A stretch of DNA of 64,000 nucleotides from Magnolia sinica. Its lineage: Eukaryota > Streptophyta > Magnoliopsida > Magnoliales > Magnoliaceae. This document shows, piece by piece, positions 48,445-61,100 of this stretch. The notes under the pieces are model-generated. The model saw nothing but the letters and a program-made list of their open reading frames with translations, had not been told where the DNA came from and did not search any database. The stretch's first letter is position 1; every line of letters begins with the position of its first letter. The translations under genes were made by a program, and so were the position numbers. Location: assembly GCF_029962835.1 (NCBI RefSeq), contig NC_080588.1, positions 15,704,001-15,768,000 of the forward strand. Reading direction: 5' to 3'.

Positions 48445-51400
48445 AGAGGTGTCGAGGAGCGGTGCGGTGGAGTTGCTAGCTGGTCACGACTGCGTTGACT
48501 CGATGAGTTCCATCGAGTCTGGTTCGAGCCAAGGGCCCTGCTGGGCCTCCAGAGAAGCAGGAAAAACAGAAGGATAGATTGGAGAAGGAGAGAAGAATGA
48601 AGAAAGGATGAAGGAGAAGAAGTAGATAGAGAGAGAGAGAGAGCCACCGCTGAGTCGACTCGGCTGAACTCCCTGAGTCCTGCTGTGCGAGTCGGGTCAG
48701 GGCTGACTGGTTGCAACAGAAGAAGAAGAAGAAGAAGAAGAAGAGAGAGAGAGAGGATGCGAGTGGTGGTGTTGCACCACGTCATGTCAGGCCGAGTCAA
48801 GCTTGGGACTGATCTAGGTATGGCTGGATATTCCAACAAAAGAAAAAAAAGATAGGAAGAGAGAGAAAGAAAGAGAGAGCAAAAGAAAAGAGAAGGAGAG
48901 AGGTAGAGAGGTAGAGAGGGAGAGAGATTGGGCAGTGGTTGTACCAACCGAGTCAACTCAGTTGAGCTGTTGGCCAAGTTCGGGCCTGGCTTGAATATGA
49001 GCCTTGTAGGACTCTAGACAGAGTAGATGACAAGGACAAAGGAGGAAGAGAGAACATAAGAGGAAGAAGAATGTGTGGGTGAGGTGCTACTTAGTTGATT
49101 CAAGTTAAGGGACGATGTTTGCCTCCATGCCACATTAATTTGCATGGAGTTAAGCTGCCAAACTGACTAATGTAAGTCAACTTTTCTCCCTAAAATGGAT
49201 TTGTTTTGAGTTATTTAGTCTTTCGATAATAATTGTGATTATTAAGCATGGCTAACTGTTATAGATTATACATGCTAATAGTAGTTTTTACAATCAAAAT
49301 TACTATTATTAAATATTAGTAATATCATTCTTAGGTATAATCATTGAAAGTAGGTCATACTATTTATTGCATTGCAATGATTATTAATATCGCATAGCTA
49401 ACCTTAATCATATCATTAAGGATAATGGTTATTTTATAATTATACTTCAATTAACATCCAAATCCTCAAACCTAAGCATATGACTAAACTCTAGGATGAA
49501 ATCCTAAACCTAAGTAGTATAAACTCTAGGTCAATACCCTAAACATAGATAGTGTGTTAGGTTTGGATCTAATTGTAGAATTTTATAATTCATGGTAGAT
49601 CATAGTATCTATTATCATAACTAGAGTCACTATGGATAGTTATGACTATTATCATTAGAAAACATTATCATTTTCCTTATGGAATTAGTATAATCCTTGT
49701 TAATATGATTATTAGTATTAGTCCTTATTATATTATTGTTAGTAAAAATTTTATTATTACTACTTGCACTATTTAAGAGATTATTAGTCATTATAAGAAT
49801 AATAGATAACGTCAGTATATGTAAATATAAACTTATGAAGCATCATTATTAATATGTTAGCTAATGTAAATTATAACACTAACGCTAATAATTATCTTAT
49901 AATTATTAAGATTAAATTGTAACTAATACACCAACTAGAGTTCAAATCCTAGAATCTAAGTTTAGGGCTAAACGTTAGGATGAAAGTCCTAATTTTACAT
50001 TAAAACCCTAAGATAAATAATTCAAACCCTAAACTATGATCTTAAATCTAGGTAGTGCGTAGAACTTGGATCTAATTGTACAAGTTCTTGGTTGTGGTAG
50101 GATTCAATTCTAAGGGCGCGAACACTTAGCGACGCTAGAAGGTGATTCGGTTCATTAGGTGATGATTTCTTCCCCTTAAGCTTTCCATCTCTAAATTAAA
50201 TCAATGATAACTTTTAAACTGATTATGAATGATGCCTTAGAGCTTGATTAATTATATGACTAGCTTACTTAGATATATGTTTGAGAATTGATTATGAATA
50301 TCAAATGCATATGCTAGACCATTGATTCATTTAATAGTTCTTGAATTGTATTTACACTTGTAATTAAGTTGTACTTTATTATAATGGTATCCTAGTTCGA
50401 TACATGATTTCCATGCCATTTGGATATACTATTGTACTGTTTGCAAGACACATATGAATTGAAATCTCTCTAGTCTGTGAGGTAAACCTCTATCTATGAA
50501 AGAGAGTACATACTTAGGGTGTAATGAGATTGATTGTGTTAAGAATATACCCTTAACATGGAGGTTATGTTAGTGGCAAAATTATTCAGAGGACTTACCA
50601 TCTATGGGGTGATTCCACCCATTTGATTGTGGGATGAACCATTTGATGTTTTTATATATCGCTGTTGCTTATTCGTATTTAAGGCATGCATACCGACTCC
50701 TTTTAATCATTGTATTTAGTATCTTTGACATTCATTCTCACTTAATATATGATGGTAGCTTCCTATACATTGAGAGTTGATTGGCCACATGCTGATGGGT
50801 TCTATCAACATCCTAAGGCAGTAGACTCATGGGCCGTGAATGGTGGAAATGAGATACTATGCCCAAGCCGTCGGCCTACGCTGGGTGACGAGCCCCCGTA
50901 GTGACCTTGAGCTTTATTAAACCAGCTGATTGTAATTGGATTAATAATGGTCTAGTTAATCATGCATACATGGCATATTAACGATGACGGTGGATATTTC
51001 TGGATGCTGTAGCACGTGCCCTCCGGGTTATTGGGGGTATCGTTTCGCTAGCTGTCAGACCATCGACTATCGATTTTACGTACGTGATGTATGATAGGTA
51101 GTCATTATGCGGTACGTGATGTACGCATGTAATGTGCTTCGCTAATGGCCAGCCTTTGCATGGGTGATGAGCCCAACTGCCGACTGGATGAGCATCCCCA
51201 GGTCGATGATGCATTCATGGATCCATGCATGTAATAAGACTGCATTTTGCTATATTTTGTTTGATTGGTTGCTTTCATGCTATACTTGTCTGAGGCGGCG
51301 GTGTATAATCTTGAGGGGAATTCACACTGAGCTGGCCACCCATCCATCAAATATATAACCGTACAGGTAGCACGGGTGGGTTAAGTGATATTCAGGTTCA

Positions 51401-51659
51401 GACTGATGAGGAGTCGGGTGTAATTGTCAAGTATGCATGATTGTCCGTGCCAAGAGAAGCTACGCGATCGTGTGGCTTACGTTTAAATGCATTTTAATAT
51501 TTCTCATGTATTAAATTTTGTAAATCTTATATTTGTAAATATCGAGACATTGGTTTGTATAAGTCATTTTGGGCAATTACTTGTATATTCTAAATGTAAA
51601 TGTAAATTTTCATTTATTTGATTTGTCCATCCTACGCTAAACTGCTAACTCTGAAAGGA

Positions 51660-51660
<1 letters not shown>

Positions 51661-51687
<27 letters not shown>
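51661..51687. repeat. TA microsatellite
   Basis: Uninterrupted TA run about 85 bp before the end of the large solo LTR. Confidence 0.92.
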
Positions 51688-51692
<5 letters not shown>

Positions 51693-53459
51693 TTGGCTCT
51701 CTAAAGGTTAACACTAGGGTTTTTGGGAAACGAGTTGTATACTCAAGTCCTGAAAACACGGGGCATTACACAGAGAGGATGAATAGAACTATGTTGGAGA
51801 GGACGAGAAGGATGTGGTTGCATGTGGGGCTGCCTAAAAGCTTCTGGGCTGAAGTAGTGAATATATCATGTTACATAATAAATCGGTCACCATATACAAT
51901 GCTAGACTTTAACGTACAGAGGAAGTCTGAACATAAAAGGACATTGATTACTCGAGACTGAGAATTTTAAGATGTCCATCATATGTCCACGTGCAGAGTG
52001 GGTAGAGGACAAAATTGGATCTAAAGTCTAGGAAGTGCATCTTTGTCGGGTATGTGAAAGGTATGAAGGGTTACAAACTTTGAGTTCCACTTACTCAAAA
52101 GGTGGTTAGTAGTAGAGATGTCATCTTTGATGAGGCATCAATGTTGAAACCAATAAGGAAGTTGTAGCTGAGAAATCAGATGGGACCTAGAGATCATTGG
52201 TGCAGGTCGAGCCAGTTAAGTACGTTACTGAAGGTCAAAATCAATAGGAGTAAGGCACTGAGCAAAATAATTAGAAGTGTACATATGAAAGTTTAGCCAG
52301 GAACATGGAGAAAAGAACCATTAGAATCCCTGTTAGATATGAGTTCCAGGATATGGTCTCTTTTGGCTTGTTCACATGGAGTGGAGACCCCTCAACATTT
52401 TAAAAAGCAAAATCTAGAAAAGACGGCGACAAGTGGTTGTCGGCCATGACAAAGGAGATGGAATCGCTCTACATGAATCAGACATGCGAGTTAGTGGAAC
52501 TTTGTAAAAGTTAGTGGGATATAGGGTGCAAATGGATCTACAGGAAGAAAGAAGCATTAACAAAAAAGGAGAGTGAAAAGTATAAGACAATGCTTGTAGT
52601 AAAGGGGCACTCATAGAGGGAATGAGTGGATTACAATGAAGTTTTTTCTCTAGTTGTGAAATATAGCTCAATCAAGGTGTTACTGGCATTGATAGTGAAA
52701 TCTAATTTGGAATTGGAGCATCTCGATGCGAAGACAACATTCCTTCATGAGAACTTGGAGGAAGTCATTTACATGAGGCAAGCTGAAGGTTTCAAGGTTC
52801 TTGGTAAGGAAGGCCATGTGTGTAGGCTAAAGAAGTCGCATGTATGGGCTTAAGCAGTCTTTGAGGTAGTGGTACAAGTGGTTTAATTTCTACATGACTG
52901 AGATTAGGTATAACAGGTGTGAGTATGATTGCTATGTATACTACATGGTACTTGAGGACAGATCATACATTCTACTAATGCTTCACGTAGACGACATGCT
53001 AATTGCTATAAAGGATAAGACTAAGATACACTTGCTTAAATATTTGTTAAGGAGTTTGACATGAAGGATTTGTGCACTGCAAAGAAGATCTTAGGCATGA
53101 AGATAAGCAGAGATAGGAGTTTGGGAAACTATGACTTTCTCAAAAGGGTTATGTGCAGAATGTACTAAAGAGGTTCCACATGAAAAGTGCTCTAGGCCAG
53201 TTAACACACCTTTAGCAGGTCACTTTAAGTTGTCAGCCAAATCGTGTCCAAGTACAGAAGAAGAGATTTCAGAAATATCATAGGTGTCATACACTAGTGC
53301 AGTGGGGAGTCTGATATATGTAATGGCAGACATCTCATAGGCAATCAGTGTGGTCAACAGGTATATAAGCATTGGAATGTTGTCAAGTGCATTCTCAGGT
53401 ATCTAAAGGGCACGATCAATACTGGAATCATGTTTGGTGGACACGGAGCTTCAAGTGGA

Positions 53460-53887
53460 GTTGTATAAGTGTTTTCTCAAGGGGCTAGGGTTGGCCAAGG
53501 GAGAGGGTTTTCTACACCTGTAAAGGGACTTAGGAAGGATTTCTCAAGGAATATAGGGGTTTCCTAGAGGTGTATATCGCAAGGGGAGATTGGGTACATT
53601 TATAATCGAAGAAGGTGAGTCTATACAACTTTAAGGCTTTGATTATAGTTTTTCTCTCCTGCAAGGGTTTTTCCATATAAAATATTTGTGTTTGTGATTG
53701 TTTGTTGTTGGTTTCGCTATCCTGCATCATTAGATTATTCTATCTTCATTTATCGTACAACCTTAAAGCGCACAGATTGGCTATGATGTTAGATCCAAAT
53801 TTCTAACACCTATGGTTTGATCTGAGTTTATTGTTGGTTTGGGTTTACATCATTGTGGTGTGATATAGAGCGGGTTCACTCACAATA
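53460..53887 (+). repeat. 3' LTR of the copia element, 5'-truncated
   Basis: It matches the 5' LTR from about 43627 to its end but lacks the first 270 bp or so. It contains one extra segment (about 53645-53735) not in the 5' LTR. It ends CACAATA where the 5' copy has CACAACA. Confidence 0.78.
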
Positions 53888-55300
53888 ATTCATGCCTTAA
53901 AATGATGTGCCGAATGGATGGATAACATGTATATAAAACACATAATCACACTGCGCCTCACAGCGGTGTTGGCAGCACCATGCCGTCCTGCATCCCCAAC
54001 ATGATAAATGTGTTTTATATTCACCCCATCTGTCTGTCTTTCCAGCTCAAATTAGGGCATGAGCTCAAAAGTGAAGTAGATTTAAAGCTCAATTGAACCA
54101 CACCACAGGAAATAGTGGAGATGACACCCAACATTGAAACTTTTTTAGAGTCCACCATAATGTTTGTATTTCATCATTAATAATGTTACTCAAACTTGGA
54201 TGAAAGGAAAACACAAAGATGAACTTGAAAACTTTTGTGGTTTTTAATAAGTTTTTTTATATTGGAGTTTATTTCTAATTGGGATTGGTGTGATAACTCT
54301 GCCTGATCTGCATTTGACTAGATGGGAGTCGTGCCTAGCTTGATGGTACACTAGAGCTTAAGGGAAAGGGATTGGATGTTGCCCCTATTGTATTCAATTT
54401 CTGACCATTCATAAAAATAACTAATTAGAAAATGACACATGTTGTTGTATGAGAAATATATAACATGCGAAAGATCTTTAGAGATATTTTAAGCGCTTTC
54501 TACGGAAGTACAATTGGCACTGAGCTGGGTGATACACGTCAGCTGATGAAGAGGTGCAACCGAGATGTCCAAGTGGTGGAAAGTCGTTGAGCAAAAAAGA
54601 ATAGTTAAAAGGACACGTATCAGGAAGAAATGAAGAGATAAAAGGATTTGAAAGATGGACGTGGAAATGATTCAATTGCCATAATCATTGAAATAAAGAA
54701 GATAAATGTCTGAAGAGAAGCTATAACAGAAATTTATAAATAACAAGAAGTTCAACATAGCAAGTGGTCTCATACCAATCCAACAAACAAATTGAATTAT
54801 CTTTCCTTATCATATCTTAGCTCTATCATAAGAGTAGCAGCAATCCTTAGTCATAATTCAATAATGATAATTTTTAGTTGTAATTAAGGTTTATGCTTTT
54901 GTGCCAGACTATTCCTGTTATCAATACAATCATTTCAACTTTCATAAAGATATCTTATTATTGCTATTTATGATTGACCGTAAGTATTTCCTTTTTCTTT
55001 GACAGTTTTTCTTTATAAAAACACTTTCATACGGAAAGTAACGTATAACCCATTTTCAAAGGAAGAACCCTACCCTCCGATAATTACATAATCATTTTAC
55101 GTTCATAATGTGAGTTGTTAAATAGGTGACAAATCTTCTTAGGTCTTGGTGATATGCACTCACATTTAACATATCTGCATATCTTGGCATTAGGTCAAGT
55201 TATTCAATTTGAATTAAGCCGTGTAATCAGTTTTGGCACACCCGCATAGGTCACACAATAATCAAACCAAGCCGAAGGCCAACAGCCCCAACACTACCCA
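53888..55300. other. Right half of foldback MITE 3, then intergenic DNA
   Basis: 53888-54010 is the right arm of the split foldback element. 54.0-54.3 kb still has MITE-like text. No gene is recognised in 54.3-55.3 kb. Confidence 0.45.
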
Positions 55301-55304
55301 AGTG

Positions 55305-55780
55305 GGTTATGTTGGGCGTTGTGGGGCCCATTATTATGTGTGAGGGGTGTTTTATCCAGGTTGTCCATCTATTTTCTAACTCATTTTTATATCATGAGCC
55401 AAAAAATGAAGCAAAGCTTAAGTGGACCACACCACAAGAAACAATAGTGATTGAATGCCCACCGTTAAAAATTCATTATGAGCCACAAAAGTTATGGATC
55501 ATACTCATGTTCATGTTTTCCCTCCATCCAAGTTTGTGTGACCTTATCAGCTTGTCAAAGGCAAATAAAATTTACGGCCCGCCTTGGAAAGGTTTCAATC
55601 GTGAGGTCATTATCCTCACTGCTCCTCATGGTGTGGTCCACTTGAGATTTGAATATGCTTCGTTTTTTTAATCTCAAGCCCTAAAATGATCGGCAAAATG
55701 GATGGATAGCATCGATATATCACAGTGGGCCCCCACAGCGGTTCACCATACAGTCTGCTTCCCACATGGATTGCCTGCAA
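55305..55780. mobile_element. Foldback MITE 4, about 0.47 kb
   Basis: Left arm (GGCGTTGTGGGGCCCATTATT, then GTTTTATCC, then CCATCTATTTT) pairs with the right arm (AAAATGGATGGATAGC, then CAGTGGGCCCCCACAGCGG). The interior resembles MITE 3. Another partial copy follows at about 55810-55990. Confidence 0.62.
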
Positions 55781-55799
55781 CACCGAAGGGGATTCCTGA

Positions 55800-58121
55800 A
55801 TAGGTAAGCTCTGTGGGCCCACTGTTGATCACTCAATCACCACTGTTTCCTATGGTGTGGTCCACCTGAAATTTGGATCTGCATAATTTTTTGTACCCAG
55901 TCCTAAAATGAGTTTTAGAAACAGATGGACGGTGTGGATATACAAGAAATCATCAAGGTGGGCCCCACAGTAGAGGTAACACCCACTAAGCTGATCAGTG
56001 GTCACTAGGTCTATTTTTTTAAGCTCATGTGTGGCCCACCAGCGGGATAACTTGAAAATCGCACATCTTCGCCGTGTTGCATTTCTATTCGCACGATGGG
56101 TGGGTATGGAACATTTGGGCCATTCGTCATATGGTTTGCCGTCTAAAATAGGTCATAAGGTGGGGCATTCATGTGCATTGAATCTGGACCGTTGGTCAAT
56201 ACTTACAACTGAACGTTTTCCTCTTTATGCATATATGGTCAACAAAATGAGCCAAGCGGGTTATATTTTCGTGTGGGCAAAATCTCAGTGGTATTTTGCT
56301 GTTGAACGGCCAGGATTTGGCACGTGTAAACGCGAGTAGGCATATAATCTCACTGTGCAAGTAGCTTTAATAGAAGTCTTTTCTTTCCACTATCTTTTCC
56401 TTCCGTTTCCCGTCTGAGGGGCCAGACGTGCTTCTTACGACGGGGTCCACTTGCGGTCAACGGTGGCAGCCGCCGGTTGGACTATGGCGTTAAAAGATTC
56501 CTACAGAACGTATACGTGGCGCTAAAAAACAAATGCACATCAGCATTACTAACTTAAGCTGTGAGTGATGGAGGTTAACGTGCACCCTCTTTGTCTCTTC
56601 AATGCCAAGTTGGAACAAGACCGTGGGATTGTTTAACACGGTGACTTATTCAGCGGACGTATGGCATACGTGCAAAAATCAGCACCATCCAAGTGGTGGG
56701 TCCCATGATAGATGTCGATGTGACATAAAAAATTCATTGGACGATCCTCAATATTCAACTTGGCTAGCAGATGTACCGTAAAATTTCAGTGGACAAAATC
56801 GCATGGTTCAGAATATCCAACCAGGGTTTTTTCTTGGCTACGTTACATTCGCAGTTGGGCCCACAATTTGGATGCTCTTGGTTAAAAAATAGAAAGAGAG
56901 AAAAAAATCGTCAGGGATGAGTCCCAATTAATTGTTATTAATTTAACCTTTGAATTTGGACGGATAAAATGGAAGTTGAAATAATGCCAAAAAAATTTCA
57001 CTTAAATTTTTTTAGAAATAAATCGAATATATGATTATGATTGTGTCAAGAAATTTATGAAGGGAGACGGAATGTCCACAGAAGATTCTACTTCTCAACT
57101 ATAGGAAGGAAGGGAAGAGAATGCTAAATAATAAGGTTAAGTAATTTATTTTATATGACGGTTATAGTGGTAGTAAAGTATACCCAGTTTACCATGCTTT
57201 CTCCTCGGGCTGTCAATGGGCCAGGCTTGGGTAGATCTGGACACAAATTGAGTTAGCTTGGTTAACTCTATCGAATCGGCTTGAAAAAGCCCAACTCGAC
57301 TTGGCTCGGAAAAGCCCGACTCAACTCAATTCAAAATTGGGTTCAGGCCAAGGCAAGCTATTTTAATGAGCTTGAAAAAATTTCGAGCTCGCCCGAGCTA
57401 GGCTTGAATCGTCTCGAAGCACAATTCGAGCTCAACTTGGCCTGATTTTAATATGATTAATATATATAATATATTGATATTAATAATATAAATAGTCACT
57501 CGCATGAGCCTTAAACTTCCTTCGCCCTTTCCTACATGAGTACCCTGAGCTCCAACCCCCCTTTGCCCTTTTTGATTTTTTACCCGTGTCCCCTCTCCTC
57601 CTTTCTGGTTCTTCGCATTAGTCAACCCAAGCGTGAGTTGCTGTACCGCTCGTCCCTACTTGTCCAAGCCTAGACTAAATCCTTGTTGTCCCTTCTTGTC
57701 TGAGCTTACCCTAAATCTATGTCGTTTTGTTTTTTTGCCCTATCCGACTTGAGTGCGAGCGGCCCTAAATTCTGACCGTTGTTGTCCGAGTTCAACCCTA
57801 AATTCCTATCATCCATGTTCGACAACTCGTCATCCCTATCTGGTTGTGCTCCACGTCTATGAGTTTATTATCACTCTTCAAAATTTCATCATAATTTAAG
57901 GTCTATAGAAAATCCTAAAATTCATACAGTGAGGACTGTCCAGAAACTAACAATTTCTGACTAGTTATGTAATAACCCAAAATCGGTAGAATAAAGTATA
58001 AAATTATATTTTTCATTTTTTTTTACAAAACTAGACTTATCAAACTACAATTTGACTTTTGAATCGCCTCTATCAGAGTTGTACTTAAATAGTTATGATT
58101 TTTCAATATCAAGGTATTTCT
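55800..58121. other. Intergenic repeat remnants, no gene
   Basis: A partial foldback copy lies at 55810-55990. A GGGCTGTCAATGGGCC-like hAT MITE start is at about 57208, rich in 'GAGCTCG'-type text to about 57440, with no matching right end found. From about 57.9 kb the sequence may be the leader of the retrotransposon whose LTR starts at 63002. Confidence 0.4.
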
Positions 58122-58126
58122 GTTGT

Positions 58127-61100
58127 TGTAACACCTCATACTTCCTAGTACTCGGGTGTTACTAGGAAGACCTAACTTAGTAACTTAAATTTAGTTTATT
58201 TATATGTTTACCTTCATCCTAGTCTAAATCTGACTATTGGAAGTAGTCTTCACCCATGTATATTTAAATAGACAAACCCTAAGACCCTTTAGGATCGGGT
58301 TGATCATAGTTGATAAAGTTCTGACCGTCAGATCTTCAAGGGTCATCAATTATTATCAGTTAGGCGCATAAATCAAACGTTATGGCCTACCTGAATATTT
58401 AATCCACCTCATCTTTTGTGGGATGGCCTAACAACTCTATTATAGACAAATGGATGGAGTTGATTTCATTAAACATCACCGTGGACCCCATAATAACTGT
58501 GTGTACACAACATGATTGAAATACATGCATAAATAAAATAAACTAAAATAAATTAACAATAATAATAATGATTTATAATAAAGTAATAATAATAAAACTA
58601 ATATTTTGTAATTTGGATAGTAACATATTATGAAGATCTTGAACATATAAATGAACCATTAGGACCTTTTAACTGTTGATGGTCGGATTGGAATTTATCT
58701 GACCATTGGATCATTGTAATCAACACCTGAAGATCGTAGTGTAGATGGTATGGCCCACCTAAGCTTTGGATCTGACTGATCTTTGGTCAAAGACCCTCAT
58801 TGGGACCTCGAAAGTGAAGGTAAGGAGAGGATTTAGAAAGTACATCACGATGGGCCCCACACGAGAGTTGTATGTACACCAAGGAGGGTGCACCAGCCGC
58901 ATACTGAACCAAACATCGGGTCAACTAGAAGTTGACCCGATAAAACCCGATAAAAAGAGGATTCTTTTGCCGCCAGCGATGGACAACCGACTGTTGTTTT
59001 AATTGGTGGGCCATCATCATCGCCCATTTGAATGATCCAAACCATTCATTTGATTTGGACGAGAATTCTGACAAAACCCCACGTGATTTCAAACTTTCGA
59101 ACTGGTGTGCATGTACACAGTTCCTGCCGTAATCAAGTCTTGTAAGCAATGCTTCTTGCAATGAAAAATCCCATTTCTCTTTGCCATGTTGGCAATCCAA
59201 AGGGAGATATTTCTTCTAATCTCTTCCATCCATGAGGATAAATTCCAACATTTTATTTGCCTCCATTTTTTAGATTCCCATAGCTGGCAGGAGAATCGAC
59301 AGAGGGAATCTTTCCCTTAAAGGAAAGGATCAATCTTGGCCACTGGAAAGATTCTAGAAGGCACTCCGGATGCATTGGAGACGTCCATCTTAGGGTATGC
59401 AACGACCCTAATGAATGGAATGGGAAATTTCAGCGAGAAATTCGTGCCGCACGAGAAATCTCTATGGCCAAAAATATCGAGAACGGTCATTAGTAAAAGG
59501 ATTTTGATAGTATGTGGTGGGTCCCACAGTGGTCATTGGGCCTATCCAATCCGTCCAAAAGCACCAGATCAAAGAATAAGGCCGGAAATGAAGAATCGCC
59601 ATGCGTGGCCACCTCATCTTTGCCGTCTGAGCAAGAAACCTATAATCATAGGGTGGGCCTTATTTTTTATCAAATACATCATTCTGACGGGCCATACAAT
59701 CAGAAGATCATCCATATTATCAGATCTTGGCCATGCAAGCTAGATCTTAAGTTGTTGCCTTTAGCACTCTTGATTAGAGCGAGTGCTTGTAACTAATCTA
59801 GTGATTAGTTACGCTCAAAAATTCTGGAAGCTACTTAGGGTAGCTGTAAAAACGTCCTTTCCAATTCGAGAACATTCTAATGAAACCCTAAAAGTTAGAG
59901 AGAGAAATAAAGGTGCGCAATTTTCTTCCTTCTGCATTAGCTGACTCGGACCGAGTTATGAGTCAGTCTAAGTCTGTGTGAGACCGGGCACGTTCTGTCG
60001 AGTCCAACTGCTGGACATTAGTTGCAGAAAGAAAGAAGAAAGCAAGATAAGAAAATTTAGGGAGAAGATCAAGGAGAATACGAGATATGATGGTGGCTGT
60101 TTACTCGAATAAAAAATTGAGTCAACTCATCGAGTTCTGGTGGAGTTGGGTTGGGTTCATTGCTAGAGTGCTAAGTCTAGGAGTAGGAATGGACACTACA
60201 ACAAAAATTAGAAGGAAGAAGATGATGAAGAAAGAGATGATCAGATTATGTTATTACTGCACCAAGTCTGAAGCGAGTTTGCCTGAGTTGGGTTTCTAAG
60301 TCCTAAATTTGGTTCGAAGTTGGGCCTGGTACAGACCATTTAGGCAAAGAAGAGGCATTGAAAAGATGGAGGAAAGAAGGAGAGGCAGAGAAGAAGGAAG
60401 TGGAGTGAGGGAGAGTTAGACTCATATTTTAATGCACTGAGTTTGGACTAAGTTCAGTCTACTTTGGGTTGTGACTTGGTGTGAGTCCTGTGTTTGGACT
60501 CGAATCTAGATTGAGTTCAGATCATGTTGGGCTGCAAGGAAGTGAAAGAAAGAGGAAGTTAGAGAGGAAGGAAGAGAAGAAAGGAAGGAAAGAGGAAGAG
60601 GACATAAGAGATTGTAGTAAGTTTGGTTTTGCTGAGTTGGCTCAGTTGAGTTCACCAAGTCTGGGGCTAAGGCAAGGTTGGGTGGAGCAAAACCATTGCA
60701 GTACCCCGGCTGATGGGTCAAAGGCACGAGTTCTTATTCGGGTTCAAGTCGTATTATGTTGGGTCAAGGTATATTAAAGCTAGTTTTCAATTGTTTACTA
60801 CTAAGTTAACTTAGTTTCATCTAGCAATTTTAAGTGCAGTTTGGTTAATCTTTAAATTCATGTTTAAGTGTGAACTCTAAATCTTATAGGCATAGATCTT
60901 TTTTATACGAAGTTGAACAATTAACTCGGGTTGGATTAGATTTGTGATGTTTTGGACTCGAGATCGAGTGTTTAGTGAGAAGTGAGAAGTATGTCCACAC
61001 CAAAGGTGAGAATCACCCTTCAAGCTTGTCTATATCTTAATAGTTAGTATAGCTCGTTTATTTCATCTATCGCTTATTATAATACTCAGTGAAATTGATG

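Larger units (their letters stand above)
46481..51770 (+). mobile_element. Very large solo LTR (5.29 kb), gypsy-type, in copia integrase
   Basis: Exact target duplication CAGAG (46476-46480 and 51771-51775). Ends are TGTAACGCCCCG and CGGGGCATTACA. These are typical of Tekay/Del-like gypsy LTRs, where the TG...CA tips sit in a longer inverted TGTAACRCCCC. No coding domain lies inside. The interior has AAT/AAAT microsatellites (46891-46948), AT-rich DNA (49.2-50.1 kb), a block 'GGCCTACGCTGGGTGACGAG' shared with 58127-62610, and a TA run next to its 3' end. Confidence 0.82.
44041..53459 (+). pseudogene. copia gag-pol remnant, split into three parts
   Basis: Gag (44060-45330) has a UBN2-type region ('LWQRKVKDILVSQG') and is interrupted by the hAT element at 44439-45183. 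After it the frame resumes ('SSYDHLVTTLLYEK'). A complete CCHC knuckle 'CFYCDIKGHFKREC' is at 45432-45473. A protease/pre-integrase region spans about 45600-46100 ('LWLGHMSEKGLMEL', 'CEHCILCKQ'). The integrase core has 'FDVWGPV', 'FIDDYSRKVW' and 'CLKLDNGTKY' (46160-46385). The solo LTR at 46481-51770 cuts it; integrase resumes at about 51774 ('ERMNRTMLERTRRM'). RT lies at 52620-53050 ('LDAKTTFLHENLEE', 'LHVDDMLIA'). RNase H is truncated before the 3' LTR. Stops and frameshifts are frequent. Confidence 0.88.
43358..53887 (+). mobile_element. Ty1/copia retrotransposon, decayed and hit by two later insertions
   Basis: A 5' LTR (43358-43976), tRNA-Met-type primer site, gag, zinc knuckle, protease region, integrase and RT occur in copia order, followed by a 5'-truncated 3' LTR (53460-53887). 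It carries a hAT element in gag and a 5.3-kb solo LTR in integrase. No target duplication is convincing (GTACA versus ATTCA). Confidence 0.85.

Noticed and set aside
48303-48977. 224-codon minus-strand frame
   Set aside because: Ser/Leu-rich translation of GA and GAA microsatellites within a solo LTR.
43353-53892. Target duplication for the copia element
   Set aside because: GTACA and ATTCA agree at only three of five positions; not enough to claim a duplication.
57205-57440. hAT MITE starting GGGCTGTCAATGGGCC
   Set aside because: The left tip looks right, but no complementary right end or 8-bp duplication was found.
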